From positions 3,113,022-3,177,021 of the forward strand of contig OY282376.1 of assembly GCA_958295845.1 (NCBI GenBank): DNA of 64,000 bases. The letters are read 5' to 3'. A program made the position numbers and the translations under genes. Below are positions 8,640 through 15,852 of the stretch, in pieces. Every line of letters begins with the position of its first letter. The first letter of the stretch is position 1. Below the pieces are notes generated by a model, which saw only the letters and a list, made by a program, of their open reading frames with translations, did no database searches and was not told where the DNA came from. Source of the stretch: Caldilineaceae bacterium (GTDB lineage: Bacteria > Chloroflexota > Anaerolineae > Caldilineales > Caldilineaceae).

Positions 8640-9686
8640 TTACATTGTTTCAGTGACCTTCTGAAGACCTCTGGGCCGGTCCGGGTCGAAGTCTCTGGCG
8701 GCTGCCAGGTAGAGGGCAAACAGCTGACCTGGAACAATCGCAAAAAGAGGCGACAGCCACTCGGGGACGGAAGGAAATGGAAACTGGGTACGTCCCAGAT
8801 CCAGAATGGAACGGTCGTTGCTCACACAGAGAAGTTCGGCATCCATTTGGCGTAGCTGCTGAACAAAGGGTTGCAGCTCCGGCAAGAGGACGCCTGAAGG
8901 GGCCACCACAATGACCGGAAAAGCCGGTTCGATCAGGCTGACTGGGCCGTGCAGAAAGTCAGCGCTGCTGTAGGGTTCGGCAAGCGTATAGGTGAGTTCC
9001 TTTAACTTCAGCGCAATTTCAAACGCCGTGGAATAGTTGAAACCCCGGCCTACAACAACGCAGTTGCGAACGTAGCGGTATCGTTCGGCCAGTCTTTCTA
9101 CTTCGCTGTTCATAGAAAGCGTCTGCCTCATCAGGTCAGGCGCCGTCTCCAGTATGGCGATTCCATCAGAGTCGTCAGCCAGGTGGGCCGAAAGAAGCCC
9201 GACCGCATAGAGCTGGGCGGTGTATGTCTTGGTGGCGGCAATGGAGCGTTCTTCGCCTGCTCTCAGTCCGACTACATGGTCGGCCTGTTCCGCTAATGGG
9301 GATTGAACAGAATTAGTGATCGCGGCGGTAATGCAGTTCTGCCGCTTGGCCTCAGCGAGAACACTGACGATGTCCGGGCTTTGTCCGCTCTGGCTGATCC
9401 CCAGTACCAGGGTGTCCGGGGCGAAGAGCGGGGGCTTTTGATAGAGAGAGAAGAGGCTTGGTGTGGTCAGGCTCACGGGGAGCCGGTTGTTGGCGCCAAG
9501 CAGATACTGCGCGTAGCGAGCGGCATTGTCGCTCGTGCCCCTGGCTGCGACGACGACCTGCCGAATGCCGGCGTCGCGCATGCGGTGGGCGAGCTTCTTC
9601 ACGGGGTCCTGCTCCATCTGAGCAAACCGTTCGATAACGTCCGGCTGCTGGTTGATCTCCCGGTATAGAATGGTATCTGACCCCAT
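8640..9686 (-). CDS. SIS-domain sugar-phosphate isomerase/deaminase (NagB-II / GlmS C-domain type)
   Basis: A 348-residue protein made of two SIS domains with no N-terminal glutaminase domain. It therefore cannot use glutamine as GlmS does. Landmarks are [11 protein letters not shown] in the first domain, [10 protein letters not shown] (phosphosugar-binding serines), [23 protein letters not shown], and the terminal [16 protein letters not shown], which matches the D-P-D-x-P-R-G-L-x-K-V-T-x-T ending of glucosamine-6-phosphate deaminase type II and GlmS-like proteins. The likely reaction is interconversion of glucosamine-6-phosphate and fructose-6-phosphate, or deglycation of a related amino sugar. 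AAAGGA about six bases before the ATG at 9686 fixes the start and excludes a longer frame to 9860. It is divergent from the acyl-CoA dehydrogenase. Confidence 0.88.
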   Translation of the reverse strand: MGSDTILYREINQQPDVIERFAQMEQDPVKKLAHRMRDAGIRQVVVAARGTSDNAARYAQYLLGANNRLPVSLTTPSLFSLYQKPPLFAPDTLVLGISQSGQSPDIVSVLAEAKRQNCITAAITNSVQSPLAEQADHVVGLRAGEERSIAATKTYTAQLYAVGLLSAHLADDSDGIAILETAPDLMRQTLSMNSEVERLAERYRYVRNCVVVGRGFNYSTAFEIALKLKELTYTLAEPYSSADFLHGPVSLIEPAFPVIVVAPSGVLLPELQPFVQQLRQMDAELLCVSNDRSILDLGRTQFPFPSVPEWLSPLFAIVPGQLFALYLAAARDFDPDRPRGLQKVTETM

Positions 9687-9726
9687 TGTTTGTCCTTTCG
9701 CGCGTTGTTTTGTGCGAGTCCGTAAG

Positions 9727-9732
9727 AGTATA
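9727..9732 (-). promoter_or_regulatory. Possible -10 element of the SIS-domain gene
   Basis: On the minus strand TATACT (5/6 match) lies 40 bases before the ATG at 9686. The corresponding -35 region (TGTGAT-like) is poor, so this is a weak prediction. Confidence 0.3.
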
Positions 9733-9789
9733 ACATTTGCGCCGAAAATCACACTGTCGGCGATCTGAGTAAGATGAGGATCTATTTCA

Positions 9790-10929
9790 ATGTATGAACT
9801 TCCTGAAGACGTCAAGATGTTGCAGGAACTGGCGATGGACTTCACGCGCAGAGAGATCATACCGCGTGCCGAGTATTACGATCAGAATGATGAATGGCCG
9901 TGGGAGGTCTTTCAGAAAGCGCGCGAGGTCGGGCTCGTCAATCTCAATATTCCTGAGGAATACGGGGGCATGGGCGCGACCGCGATTGAAGAGTGCGTGA
10001 TAGCCGAGTCGATGGCTTACGGCTGCTCCGGCATCCAAACGGCCCTGATGTTGAATCAACTGGCTACTTTGCCGTTGCTGATCGCAGGGTCTGACGAGCA
10101 GAAGGGGCGCTATCTTCCCTGGATAGTGGATGATGGCAAGGTTGCCGCGTACTGCGTGACGGAGCCAGATGCAGGATCGGACGTCGCCGGCATCAAATCC
10201 ACTGCACTGCGGCGCAACGATTCCTATGTCCTGAATGGTTCCAAGACCTGGATCACTGATGGTCCGGTCGCCAGCTTCTTCGCGGTGTTTGCGAAGACGG
10301 ACCCGGATGCAGGTCACAACGGCATCAGCTGCTTCCTGGTCGAAAGAGACTGGCCCGGCGTAAGCACGAGCAAACCGCTTGCGAAGATGGGCCAGCACGC
10401 TGCCCAGGCCTGCCAGGTGTTTTTCGAAAATGTTGAAGTTCCGACCTGTAACAGGTTGGGAGACGAGGGAGAAGGATTCCGCATCGCGATGAAGGTGTTC
10501 GACAAGAGCAGGCCAGGTGTGGCAACCGCTGCGATTGGCGTTGCGCGGCGGGCGTTGGACGAAGCAGTTGCCTATGCTGGTGAGCGCACGGCGTTTGGTA
10601 AGCCCATCTCCCACTTCCAGGGCGTAGGCTTTATGCTTGCGGATATGGCAATCAGGGTGGAGGCGGGGCGGCATCTGGCCTATAAGGCGGCCTGGGACGT
10701 GGACAGCGGAAATCGCAATACGATGTCAGCTGCCATGGCGAAGGCGTATTGCGCAGAGGCTGCCATGAAGAACGCGACAGACGCAGTCCAGGTGTTCGGC
10801 GGAAATGGTTACAGTAAAGAGTTCCCAGTTGAAAAGCTGATGCGTGACGCCAAGATCTACCAGATCTACGAGGGAACGACACAGATCCAACAGATGATCA
10901 TAATGCGTGAACTGTACCGCGAGGGCTGA
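9790..10929 (+). CDS. Acyl-CoA dehydrogenase
   Basis: A 379-residue flavoprotein of the acyl-CoA dehydrogenase family (alpha-beta substrate oxidation passing electrons to ETF). The three family parts are in order: an N-terminal helical domain, a middle beta domain with [10 protein letters not shown] and [10 protein letters not shown], and a C-terminal helical domain with [10 protein letters not shown] and the QVFGGNGY block. The catalytic base is Glu361 in I-Y-E-G-T-T-Q-I-Q, the position used by short/medium-chain and butyryl-CoA-type enzymes. Length is typical. GAGG nine bases before the ATG supports the start. No ETF or thiolase genes lie nearby, so the chain-length range cannot be read from context. 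Confidence 0.95.
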   Translation: MYELPEDVKMLQELAMDFTRREIIPRAEYYDQNDEWPWEVFQKAREVGLVNLNIPEEYGGMGATAIEECVIAESMAYGCSGIQTALMLNQLATLPLLIAGSDEQKGRYLPWIVDDGKVAAYCVTEPDAGSDVAGIKSTALRRNDSYVLNGSKTWITDGPVASFFAVFAKTDPDAGHNGISCFLVERDWPGVSTSKPLAKMGQHAAQACQVFFENVEVPTCNRLGDEGEGFRIAMKVFDKSRPGVATAAIGVARRALDEAVAYAGERTAFGKPISHFQGVGFMLADMAIRVEAGRHLAYKAAWDVDSGNRNTMSAAMAKAYCAEAAMKNATDAVQVFGGNGYSKEFPVEKLMRDAKIYQIYEGTTQIQQMIIMRELYREG

Positions 10930-11071
10930 ACAGGCGTTTTCGATGGCAACGCCCCTCAAGCGTTTGATCGTTGCCGCATTGCTTGGCAGCAGGTCACCGG
11001 TAGCCAAGTTGACTCCAGGAAACGTCAATACTTTTGTTGGACTGTCAACTGCCATTCGCCAACCAATTTCA
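10930..11071. other. Intergenic stretch with one inverted repeat
   Basis: GGCAACG (10945-10951) and CGTTGCC (10969-10975) form a perfect 7-bp inverted repeat with a 17-base loop, 15 bases after the acyl-CoA dehydrogenase stop. It has no T-tract, so it is at most a weak terminator. Nothing else is apparent before the promoter at 11072. Confidence 0.35.
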
Positions 11072-11100
11072 TTGACATTTTGCGGGAAAAACGATAAAAT
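11072..11100 (+). promoter_or_regulatory. Near-consensus sigma-70-type promoter of the EF-G-like gene
   Basis: TTGACA at 11072-11077, 17-base spacer, TAAAAT at 11095-11100 (6/6 and 5/6 matches). The start of transcription would fall near 11107, leaving a leader of about 140 bases before the ATG at 11249. Confidence 0.75.
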
Positions 11101-11248
11101 GCGCTCCTGCTGCTTGGCAGCATCTATTGCACAAAAGATAATCGGCGGCGGGTCCAGGTCTTTCGGCTACGACCGCCATATTTTCAGTTACCCTAGACAA
11201 ATCCAAAGTCTCGTTTGGAGTCTTAGCAGATAGGTGTGAGGAGGATTC

Positions 11249-13312
11249 ATGGCCGAGTTTTCGACTGACAAGATTCGCAATATCACTATTCTTGGACACG
11301 GCAGTTCGGGGAAAACTTCCCTCGTAGAAGCGCTGCTTTTCAACGGGGGCGGGTCGAGCCGTGTGGGACGTGTCGAGGACGGGTCCACCGTTTCAGACTG
11401 GGACGATGAAGAACAGCGGCGGGGCATTTCCATCAACCTTTCCGTGGTACCCGTGGAATTCCAGGATCTCAAGCTCAACCTTGTGGATACGCCCGGTTAC
11501 CTGGATTTCGTCGGCGAAGTGATCAGCGGGCTATCCGTATCGGAGGCCGGCCTGGTGCTTCTCGATTCGGTGGCGGGCGTTGAGGTGGGGACTGAACTGT
11601 CCTGGGAACAGTTGGAAGCGGTCGAGAAGCCCCGTCTGATATTCGTCAACAAGATGGACAGGGAGAACGCGAATTTCGAGAACGCGCTGGCGAGCGCAAC
11701 GGAGGCATTCTCCGGCACGATTCTGCCTTTCCAACTGCCAATCGGTTCAGGTGAAAGTTTCGAAGGCATTGTCAACCTGGTTGATATGAAGGCATATCTG
11801 GGCTCCGACGCGACCGTCGCAGATATACCCGCCGATATGGAGGACGCGGTGGCGGATGCCCGGCAGAATCTTGTCGACGCGGCGGCCGAGACGGACGACG
11901 AATTGATTATGAAGTATCTCGAAGGCGAAGAGCTGACCGAAGACGAGGTAAGACAGGGTCTGAGAAATGGCGTGCAGGATGGCCAGATTGTGCCGGTTTT
12001 TTGCGGGAGCGCCATTCAGAATATAGGCCTTTTCAGCCTGGCGCGGGCGCTGACGAGCTACGTGCCTTCGCCGGCAACCGTGGTCAGTTCGGTTCCCAAC
12101 GGAGACGACGATCTGCAAGAGCTTCCGGGCGATGCTGACGGGCCTCTGGTCGCCTATATTTTCAAGACAATTGTTGATCGATATGTGGGGCGCATGAGCT
12201 ATGTTCGCGTCCTATCGGGTACGCTCTCGGTCGACAAAGGTGCGACAATTCAGCGCTCGAGGGATACGGTCAGACTGCAGAATCTGTTTTACGTCAGCGG
12301 AAAGGAGCTGGAGGCTGCAACTGGGGTCACCGCCGGCGACATAGGCGTTTTGACAAAGATGGACGGGCTAAAGACTTCAGATTCGCTCAGTGAGCAGGAG
12401 CTTGTCGTGCCTCCGCCCGAATATCCCAGGCCGCTCTATTCGGTTGCGGTGATGCCGGCGACAAAGGCCGACAGCGCCAAGATGGGGCAGGGTTTGCAGG
12501 CACTGGCGGAGGAGAATCCGACTCTTCAAATCGAGTATGTACAGGCGACAAAGCAGAACATACTGCAGGGCATGGGCGACACGCATGTCGATGTCGCAAT
12601 CAGAAGCCTGGACAGCAAGTTCGGCGTTAAGGTCGAAACGGCGATGCCCAGGGTTCCTTACCAGGAGACGGTGACGCGCAGCGCCAGCGCGCATTACCGC
12701 CATAAGAAACAGACTGGCGGCGCGGGCCAGTTTGCCGACGTCGAGTTGCGTGTAGAGCCGCAGGACCGGGGCGACGGATTCGCCTACGATAGCGAGGTCT
12801 TCGGCGGCTCCATCCCAAGCGTATTCATTCCTTCAATCGAAAAAGGGATCCGGCAGATTCTTGATCAGGGCGTGATCGCCGGCTTTCCCATTGTCGATGT
12901 CAAGGCCATCGTCTTTGACGGAAAGCACCACCCGGTCGACTCGAAAGATATTGCATTCCAGACCGCTGGCCGCGAGGTATTCAAGATCGCCATGCAGGAG
13001 GCGCGTCCGGTCTTGTTGGAGCCTATCTATACGATGCGCGTGACGGTGCCTGACGAATTCATGGGCGATGTCATGGGTGATCTGAACAACAGGCGCGGCC
13101 GCGTGTTGGGGATGGAGAACCGTAACAACCGCGCCATCATCAACGCTGAGATCCCGCTTGCAGAAATCCTGCGCTATGGTACGGACCTGCGTTCCATGAC
13201 ACAGGGGCGCGGCATCTACACAATTGAGTTTGGGCGTTACGAACCTGTTCCCAGTCACTTGGCTGACCAGGTCATTACGCAGAGTAGGGAAGAGGAGGCT
13301 GAGCAGGAGTAG
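11249..13312 (+). CDS. Elongation factor G-like GTPase (EF-G-2 type paralogue)
   Basis: A 687-residue five-domain translation-factor GTPase. G1 is GHGSSGKT (about residues 16-23), G4 is N134-K-M-D137, and G5 reads C-G-S-A. The EF-G-like C-terminal part is complete, including the domain IV block before GQFADVELRV and the terminal PVPSHLADQV. Two switch residues differ from housekeeping EF-G: the switch I threonine of R-G-I-T-I is Ser61 (R-G-I-S-I), and the catalytic histidine of D-T-P-G-H is Tyr84 (D-T-P-G-Y). These changes mark the EF-G-like subfamily; a mycobacterial member is reported to bind GTP with little GTPase activity. GAGGAGG before the ATG is an excellent binding site, and a strong promoter and terminator frame the gene as a single-gene unit. 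Its role in translation or stress is unresolved. Confidence 0.9.
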   Translation: MAEFSTDKIRNITILGHGSSGKTSLVEALLFNGGGSSRVGRVEDGSTVSDWDDEEQRRGISINLSVVPVEFQDLKLNLVDTPGYLDFVGEVISGLSVSEAGLVLLDSVAGVEVGTELSWEQLEAVEKPRLIFVNKMDRENANFENALASATEAFSGTILPFQLPIGSGESFEGIVNLVDMKAYLGSDATVADIPADMEDAVADARQNLVDAAAETDDELIMKYLEGEELTEDEVRQGLRNGVQDGQIVPVFCGSAIQNIGLFSLARALTSYVPSPATVVSSVPNGDDDLQELPGDADGPLVAYIFKTIVDRYVGRMSYVRVLSGTLSVDKGATIQRSRDTVRLQNLFYVSGKELEAATGVTAGDIGVLTKMDGLKTSDSLSEQELVVPPPEYPRPLYSVAVMPATKADSAKMGQGLQALAEENPTLQIEYVQATKQNILQGMGDTHVDVAIRSLDSKFGVKVETAMPRVPYQETVTRSASAHYRHKKQTGGAGQFADVELRVEPQDRGDGFAYDSEVFGGSIPSVFIPSIEKGIRQILDQGVIAGFPIVDVKAIVFDGKHHPVDSKDIAFQTAGREVFKIAMQEARPVLLEPIYTMRVTVPDEFMGDVMGDLNNRRGRVLGMENRNNRAIINAEIPLAEILRYGTDLRSMTQGRGIYTIEFGRYEPVPSHLADQVITQSREEEAEQE

Positions 13313-13371
13313 GTGTTTGGTGCTTAGGCGAATACTGAGCTAAGGCGTTGAATTTCGCCTTACGCGTGAGC

Positions 13372-13411
13372 GGCGCGAGGTCTATTTGGATATTAGTCCT
13401 CGCGCCTTTTT
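13372..13411 (+). terminator. Intrinsic terminator after the EF-G-like gene
   Basis: GGCGCGAGG (13372-13380), 17-base loop, CCTCGCGCC (13398-13406), then five T residues. A 9-bp GC-rich stem followed directly by a T-run, 60 bases after the stop codon. Confidence 0.85.
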
Positions 13412-13829
13412 ATGCCTTGAGCGAAAACAGCTTGCTTAAGCACTTTAAGTAAGTCTTATGACTGCATTTCTCGGGCGAAGTGCTCCAAGGCATCAGAGGC
13501 AGTTCTATTACGACTTGGGCTGACTGCTAGAATGCCAATTTCTGGGACTTTGTTGCCGAATTCAGTCTTGAAATGACATTAGCTTATTCAACTTCGATCT
13601 ATAATTTTTATCTCAATCCTCAATCTGAACTATACTTTGAATTGACGATGAGGCCGGCGGTGATCGTCGGCGTTTTTTGTAGAGTCTCGGAGTCAGATCA
13701 GGTCGATGCTGGCACAGGGTATAGAATGCTGCCAACCCGAGACCATGCAACGAGGATTCCAGGAGAGGCAGGCTGAAGGCACATGGATACCTTTTCGGAT
13801 ATCAGGCACGTCCCATCGGAGCGACTGAA
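13412..13829 (+). other. Leader region of the GT2 gene with a -10 box and attenuator-like hairpin
   Basis: A perfect TATAAT lies at 13600-13605, but no good -35 is seen 16-18 bases upstream. About 50 bases downstream GCCGGCG (13653-13659) pairs with CGTCGGC (13665-13671) over a five-base loop and is followed by G and six T residues (to 13678). This is an intrinsic-terminator shape inside the putative leader, 150 bases before the TTG start at 13830. It may be an attenuator or a second stop for EF-G-like transcripts. No gene is apparent here. Confidence 0.4.
13653..13678 (+). terminator. Terminator-like hairpin with T6 tract in the GT2 leader
   Basis: A seven-pair stem including one G-T wobble, a five-base loop, and six T residues. 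It lies downstream of TATAAT at 13600 and upstream of the glycosyltransferase, so it could act as an attenuator. Confidence 0.5.
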
Positions 13830-15380
13830 TTGCTGAATGCACTGTTCCTGGCGACCCTGCAGACTCTGTATGCCGTCGGGGCAACAGGTCTTGCCATATA
13901 CGGCCTGCAAGCGCTGATTCTTACCTGGCTGAAACTTCGCCAGGAAAGACTGCTGCGAAAAGGGATTTCAGACGCACGCGGGACTCCGATGCCCGGCGAG
14001 ACACTCGGCAGTATCGTTTGGCCTGCGGTGACGGTGCAACTCCCTGTCTACAATGAAGTTCACGTCGTCAGTCGACTCATCGACGCCTGCGCCAAGCTGG
14101 ATTATCCCTCAGCACAGTTGCAGGTCCAGGTGCTCGACGATTCTACAGACGGAACTACGGCCATCGCTGAAAGGCGCGCAGAATACTGGCGCCGGCAGGG
14201 CGCCAACGTCCACGTGCTGCACCGCAACGACCGGCGGGGCTACAAGGCTGGGGCACTGAAGGAGGGACTGACGCAGGCAACCGGGGAATATGTCGCTGTT
14301 TTTGACGCAGATTTTGTACCCCTTCCCGATTTTCTCAAGCGAACCATACCCACTTTTCTCGACAAGCCCGGGCAGAATGTCGGATTCGTCCAGACACGCT
14401 GGACCCATCTGAATGCAAAGTACTCGAAGCTGACAAAGGCGCAAGCCCTGGCGCTTGACGGTCATTTTGTCGTTGAGCAGGCTGCCCGCTATTCGGTTGG
14501 ATTGCCATTTGGATTCAATGGGTCCGCGGGCGTGTGGAGGCGGGCTTGTATTGAAGACCAGGCCGTCGGCGGCTGGCAAGACGACACGCTCTGCGAGGAC
14601 CTGGACCTGAGCTACCGGGCCCAGCTGGCGGGCTGGCGCGGCGTCTATCTGGACGACGTAGAAGCGCCCGCAGAGCTGCCTCCCCAGCTTCTGGCATTCA
14701 AGAGGCAGCAGTTCCGCTGGGCGAAGGGCAGTGTGGCTACGCTGCGAAAGCTGGCCACAAGGGTCTGGAAAGGTGGCTGGCCGGCTGTGATGAGGACCGC
14801 CGCTTACGTCCACTTGGGCGGGTACCTGATTCACCCCCTCCTCCTCCTCCTGCTCCTGGTCTCCCCTCTTCTCATGCTGTTTGGCAGCCAGCCTCTTTGG
14901 CCACTCGCGTACCTGAGCCCGGTATCGGTTGGCCCTCCCGCGCTGTATGCGCTGGCGCAGCGCCGTCTCCACCGGCAGGACTGGCTGCGGCGTTGGGCTC
15001 ATTTGCCACTGCTTATGCTGCTGGGGATGGGGCTTTCGCTCAGCAATTCGGTCGCCGCGTGGCAGGCTTTCTTCGGTAAGGGCGGGGCTTTCCTGCGGAC
15101 CCCGAAGTTCAGCGTCGAGAGCAGTTCCGATGCCTGGCACCGAAGTGGATATGCCCTCGATTTGGAACCGCTTGTCGCTGCCGAGATATTTCTTGCAGTC
15201 TATGCCGGGATTGGCTGCTACGTTGCCGCCATTCACGGCCAGTGGTGGAATCTGCCCTTTCTTGCCTTTTACGCTTGCGGATACGCGCTTGTCGCGGCAG
15301 TCGGGCTATACGAGTCATGGAAGGCGCGCGCGGCGCGTATGCGGCTGGGAAGCCGCACGGCCAGGCCATTTCCACCGTAG
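13830..15380 (+). CDS. Processive family 2 glycosyltransferase (cellulose/glucomannan synthase-like)
   Basis: A 516-residue membrane glycosyltransferase. An N-terminal hydrophobic segment (about 5-33) precedes a cytoplasmic GT2 domain with all four processive-enzyme motifs: D103/D104 in LDDSTDGT, D159-A-D161, E256-D257 in T-L-C-E-D-L-D-L-S, and Q293-x-x-R296-W297. Several more membrane segments follow (about 320-360, 380-395, 450-500). The motifs point to synthesis and export of a beta-linked polysaccharide from a nucleotide sugar. The layout resembles glucomannan/mannan-synthase and CsgT-like proteins rather than BcsA, because no PilZ domain is visible. The start is a TTG at 13830, with GGAG eight bases before it and no alternative in-frame start upstream. 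No partner genes lie adjacent, so the product is unknown. Confidence 0.88.
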   Translation: MLNALFLATLQTLYAVGATGLAIYGLQALILTWLKLRQERLLRKGISDARGTPMPGETLGSIVWPAVTVQLPVYNEVHVVSRLIDACAKLDYPSAQLQVQVLDDSTDGTTAIAERRAEYWRRQGANVHVLHRNDRRGYKAGALKEGLTQATGEYVAVFDADFVPLPDFLKRTIPTFLDKPGQNVGFVQTRWTHLNAKYSKLTKAQALALDGHFVVEQAARYSVGLPFGFNGSAGVWRRACIEDQAVGGWQDDTLCEDLDLSYRAQLAGWRGVYLDDVEAPAELPPQLLAFKRQQFRWAKGSVATLRKLATRVWKGGWPAVMRTAAYVHLGGYLIHPLLLLLLLVSPLLMLFGSQPLWPLAYLSPVSVGPPALYALAQRRLHRQDWLRRWAHLPLLMLLGMGLSLSNSVAAWQAFFGKGGAFLRTPKFSVESSSDAWHRSGYALDLEPLVAAEIFLAVYAGIGCYVAAIHGQWWNLPFLAFYACGYALVAAVGLYESWKARAARMRLGSRTARPFPP

Positions 15381-15384
15381 ATCC

Positions 15385-15413
15385 TTGTCAAATATGGATG
15401 GGGCCTGTACAAT
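15385..15413 (+). promoter_or_regulatory. Sigma-70-type promoter for the small protein - polA unit
   Basis: TTGTCA at 15385-15390, a 17-base spacer and TACAAT at 15408-15413 (5/6 and 5/6). It starts just after the glycosyltransferase stop and drives rightward transcription, with a leader of about 107 bases before the GTG at 15527. Confidence 0.65.
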
Positions 15414-15526
15414 TGTTGTAAGCTAAATAACCAAATTCGGTGTCCTAGAAAACGCAACTTCTGGCCCGTGTCGGCAGCCAAATCGGCCTGCCGGCACCGG
15501 CGTATCACGGACAAAGGAAGGTTGCC

Positions 15527-15745
15527 GTGTCAAAACGCAGCTATGATGACATTACCTGGCTGGAGGATCCGAAGGACGTGATCGTCCTTGCCAACCCAAG
15601 CGAAAGAAACTATATTCTGGAACTTCCTACCGGCCAATATCGTCTAGATTCTGGCCGCAGAATGCGTACTCTGCGTTCAATTCTGGACATCGGTCAGATT
15701 AGTGAACTGGTGTCCAGAGGGCAGTTGGTCGTCGAGGACAAGTAG
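15527..15745 (+). CDS. Small conserved-looking protein of unknown function
   Basis: A 72-residue protein, mixed charge, no membrane segment or signal peptide. The GTG start is supported by AAGGAAGG five bases upstream. The pattern NYILELPTGQYRLD followed by an R-rich stretch and an ILDIGQISELVSRGQL helix suggests a small folded beta/alpha protein. I do not recognise the family. It lies about 105 bases upstream of polA and directly behind the promoter at 15385, so it is probably co-transcribed with polA. Confidence 0.65.
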   Translation: MSKRSYDDITWLEDPKDVIVLANPSERNYILELPTGQYRLDSGRRMRTLRSILDIGQISELVSRGQLVVEDK

Positions 15746-15852
15746 AACTGACTTCCCTGGTTTAGCAAAGCTTTGCGGCGTATCTTCCTGGGCCTTCGTA
15801 TCCGGCAATCAGACGACGGTACGACGTTGAAATCCACTGGTGGTGAACGAAC

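Noticed and set aside
14109-15236. A long open frame on the minus strand opposite the glycosyltransferase
   Set aside because: The plus strand carries a complete GT2 enzyme with all catalytic motifs; the opposite frame has no family-like sequence and is a by-product of GC-rich codon use.
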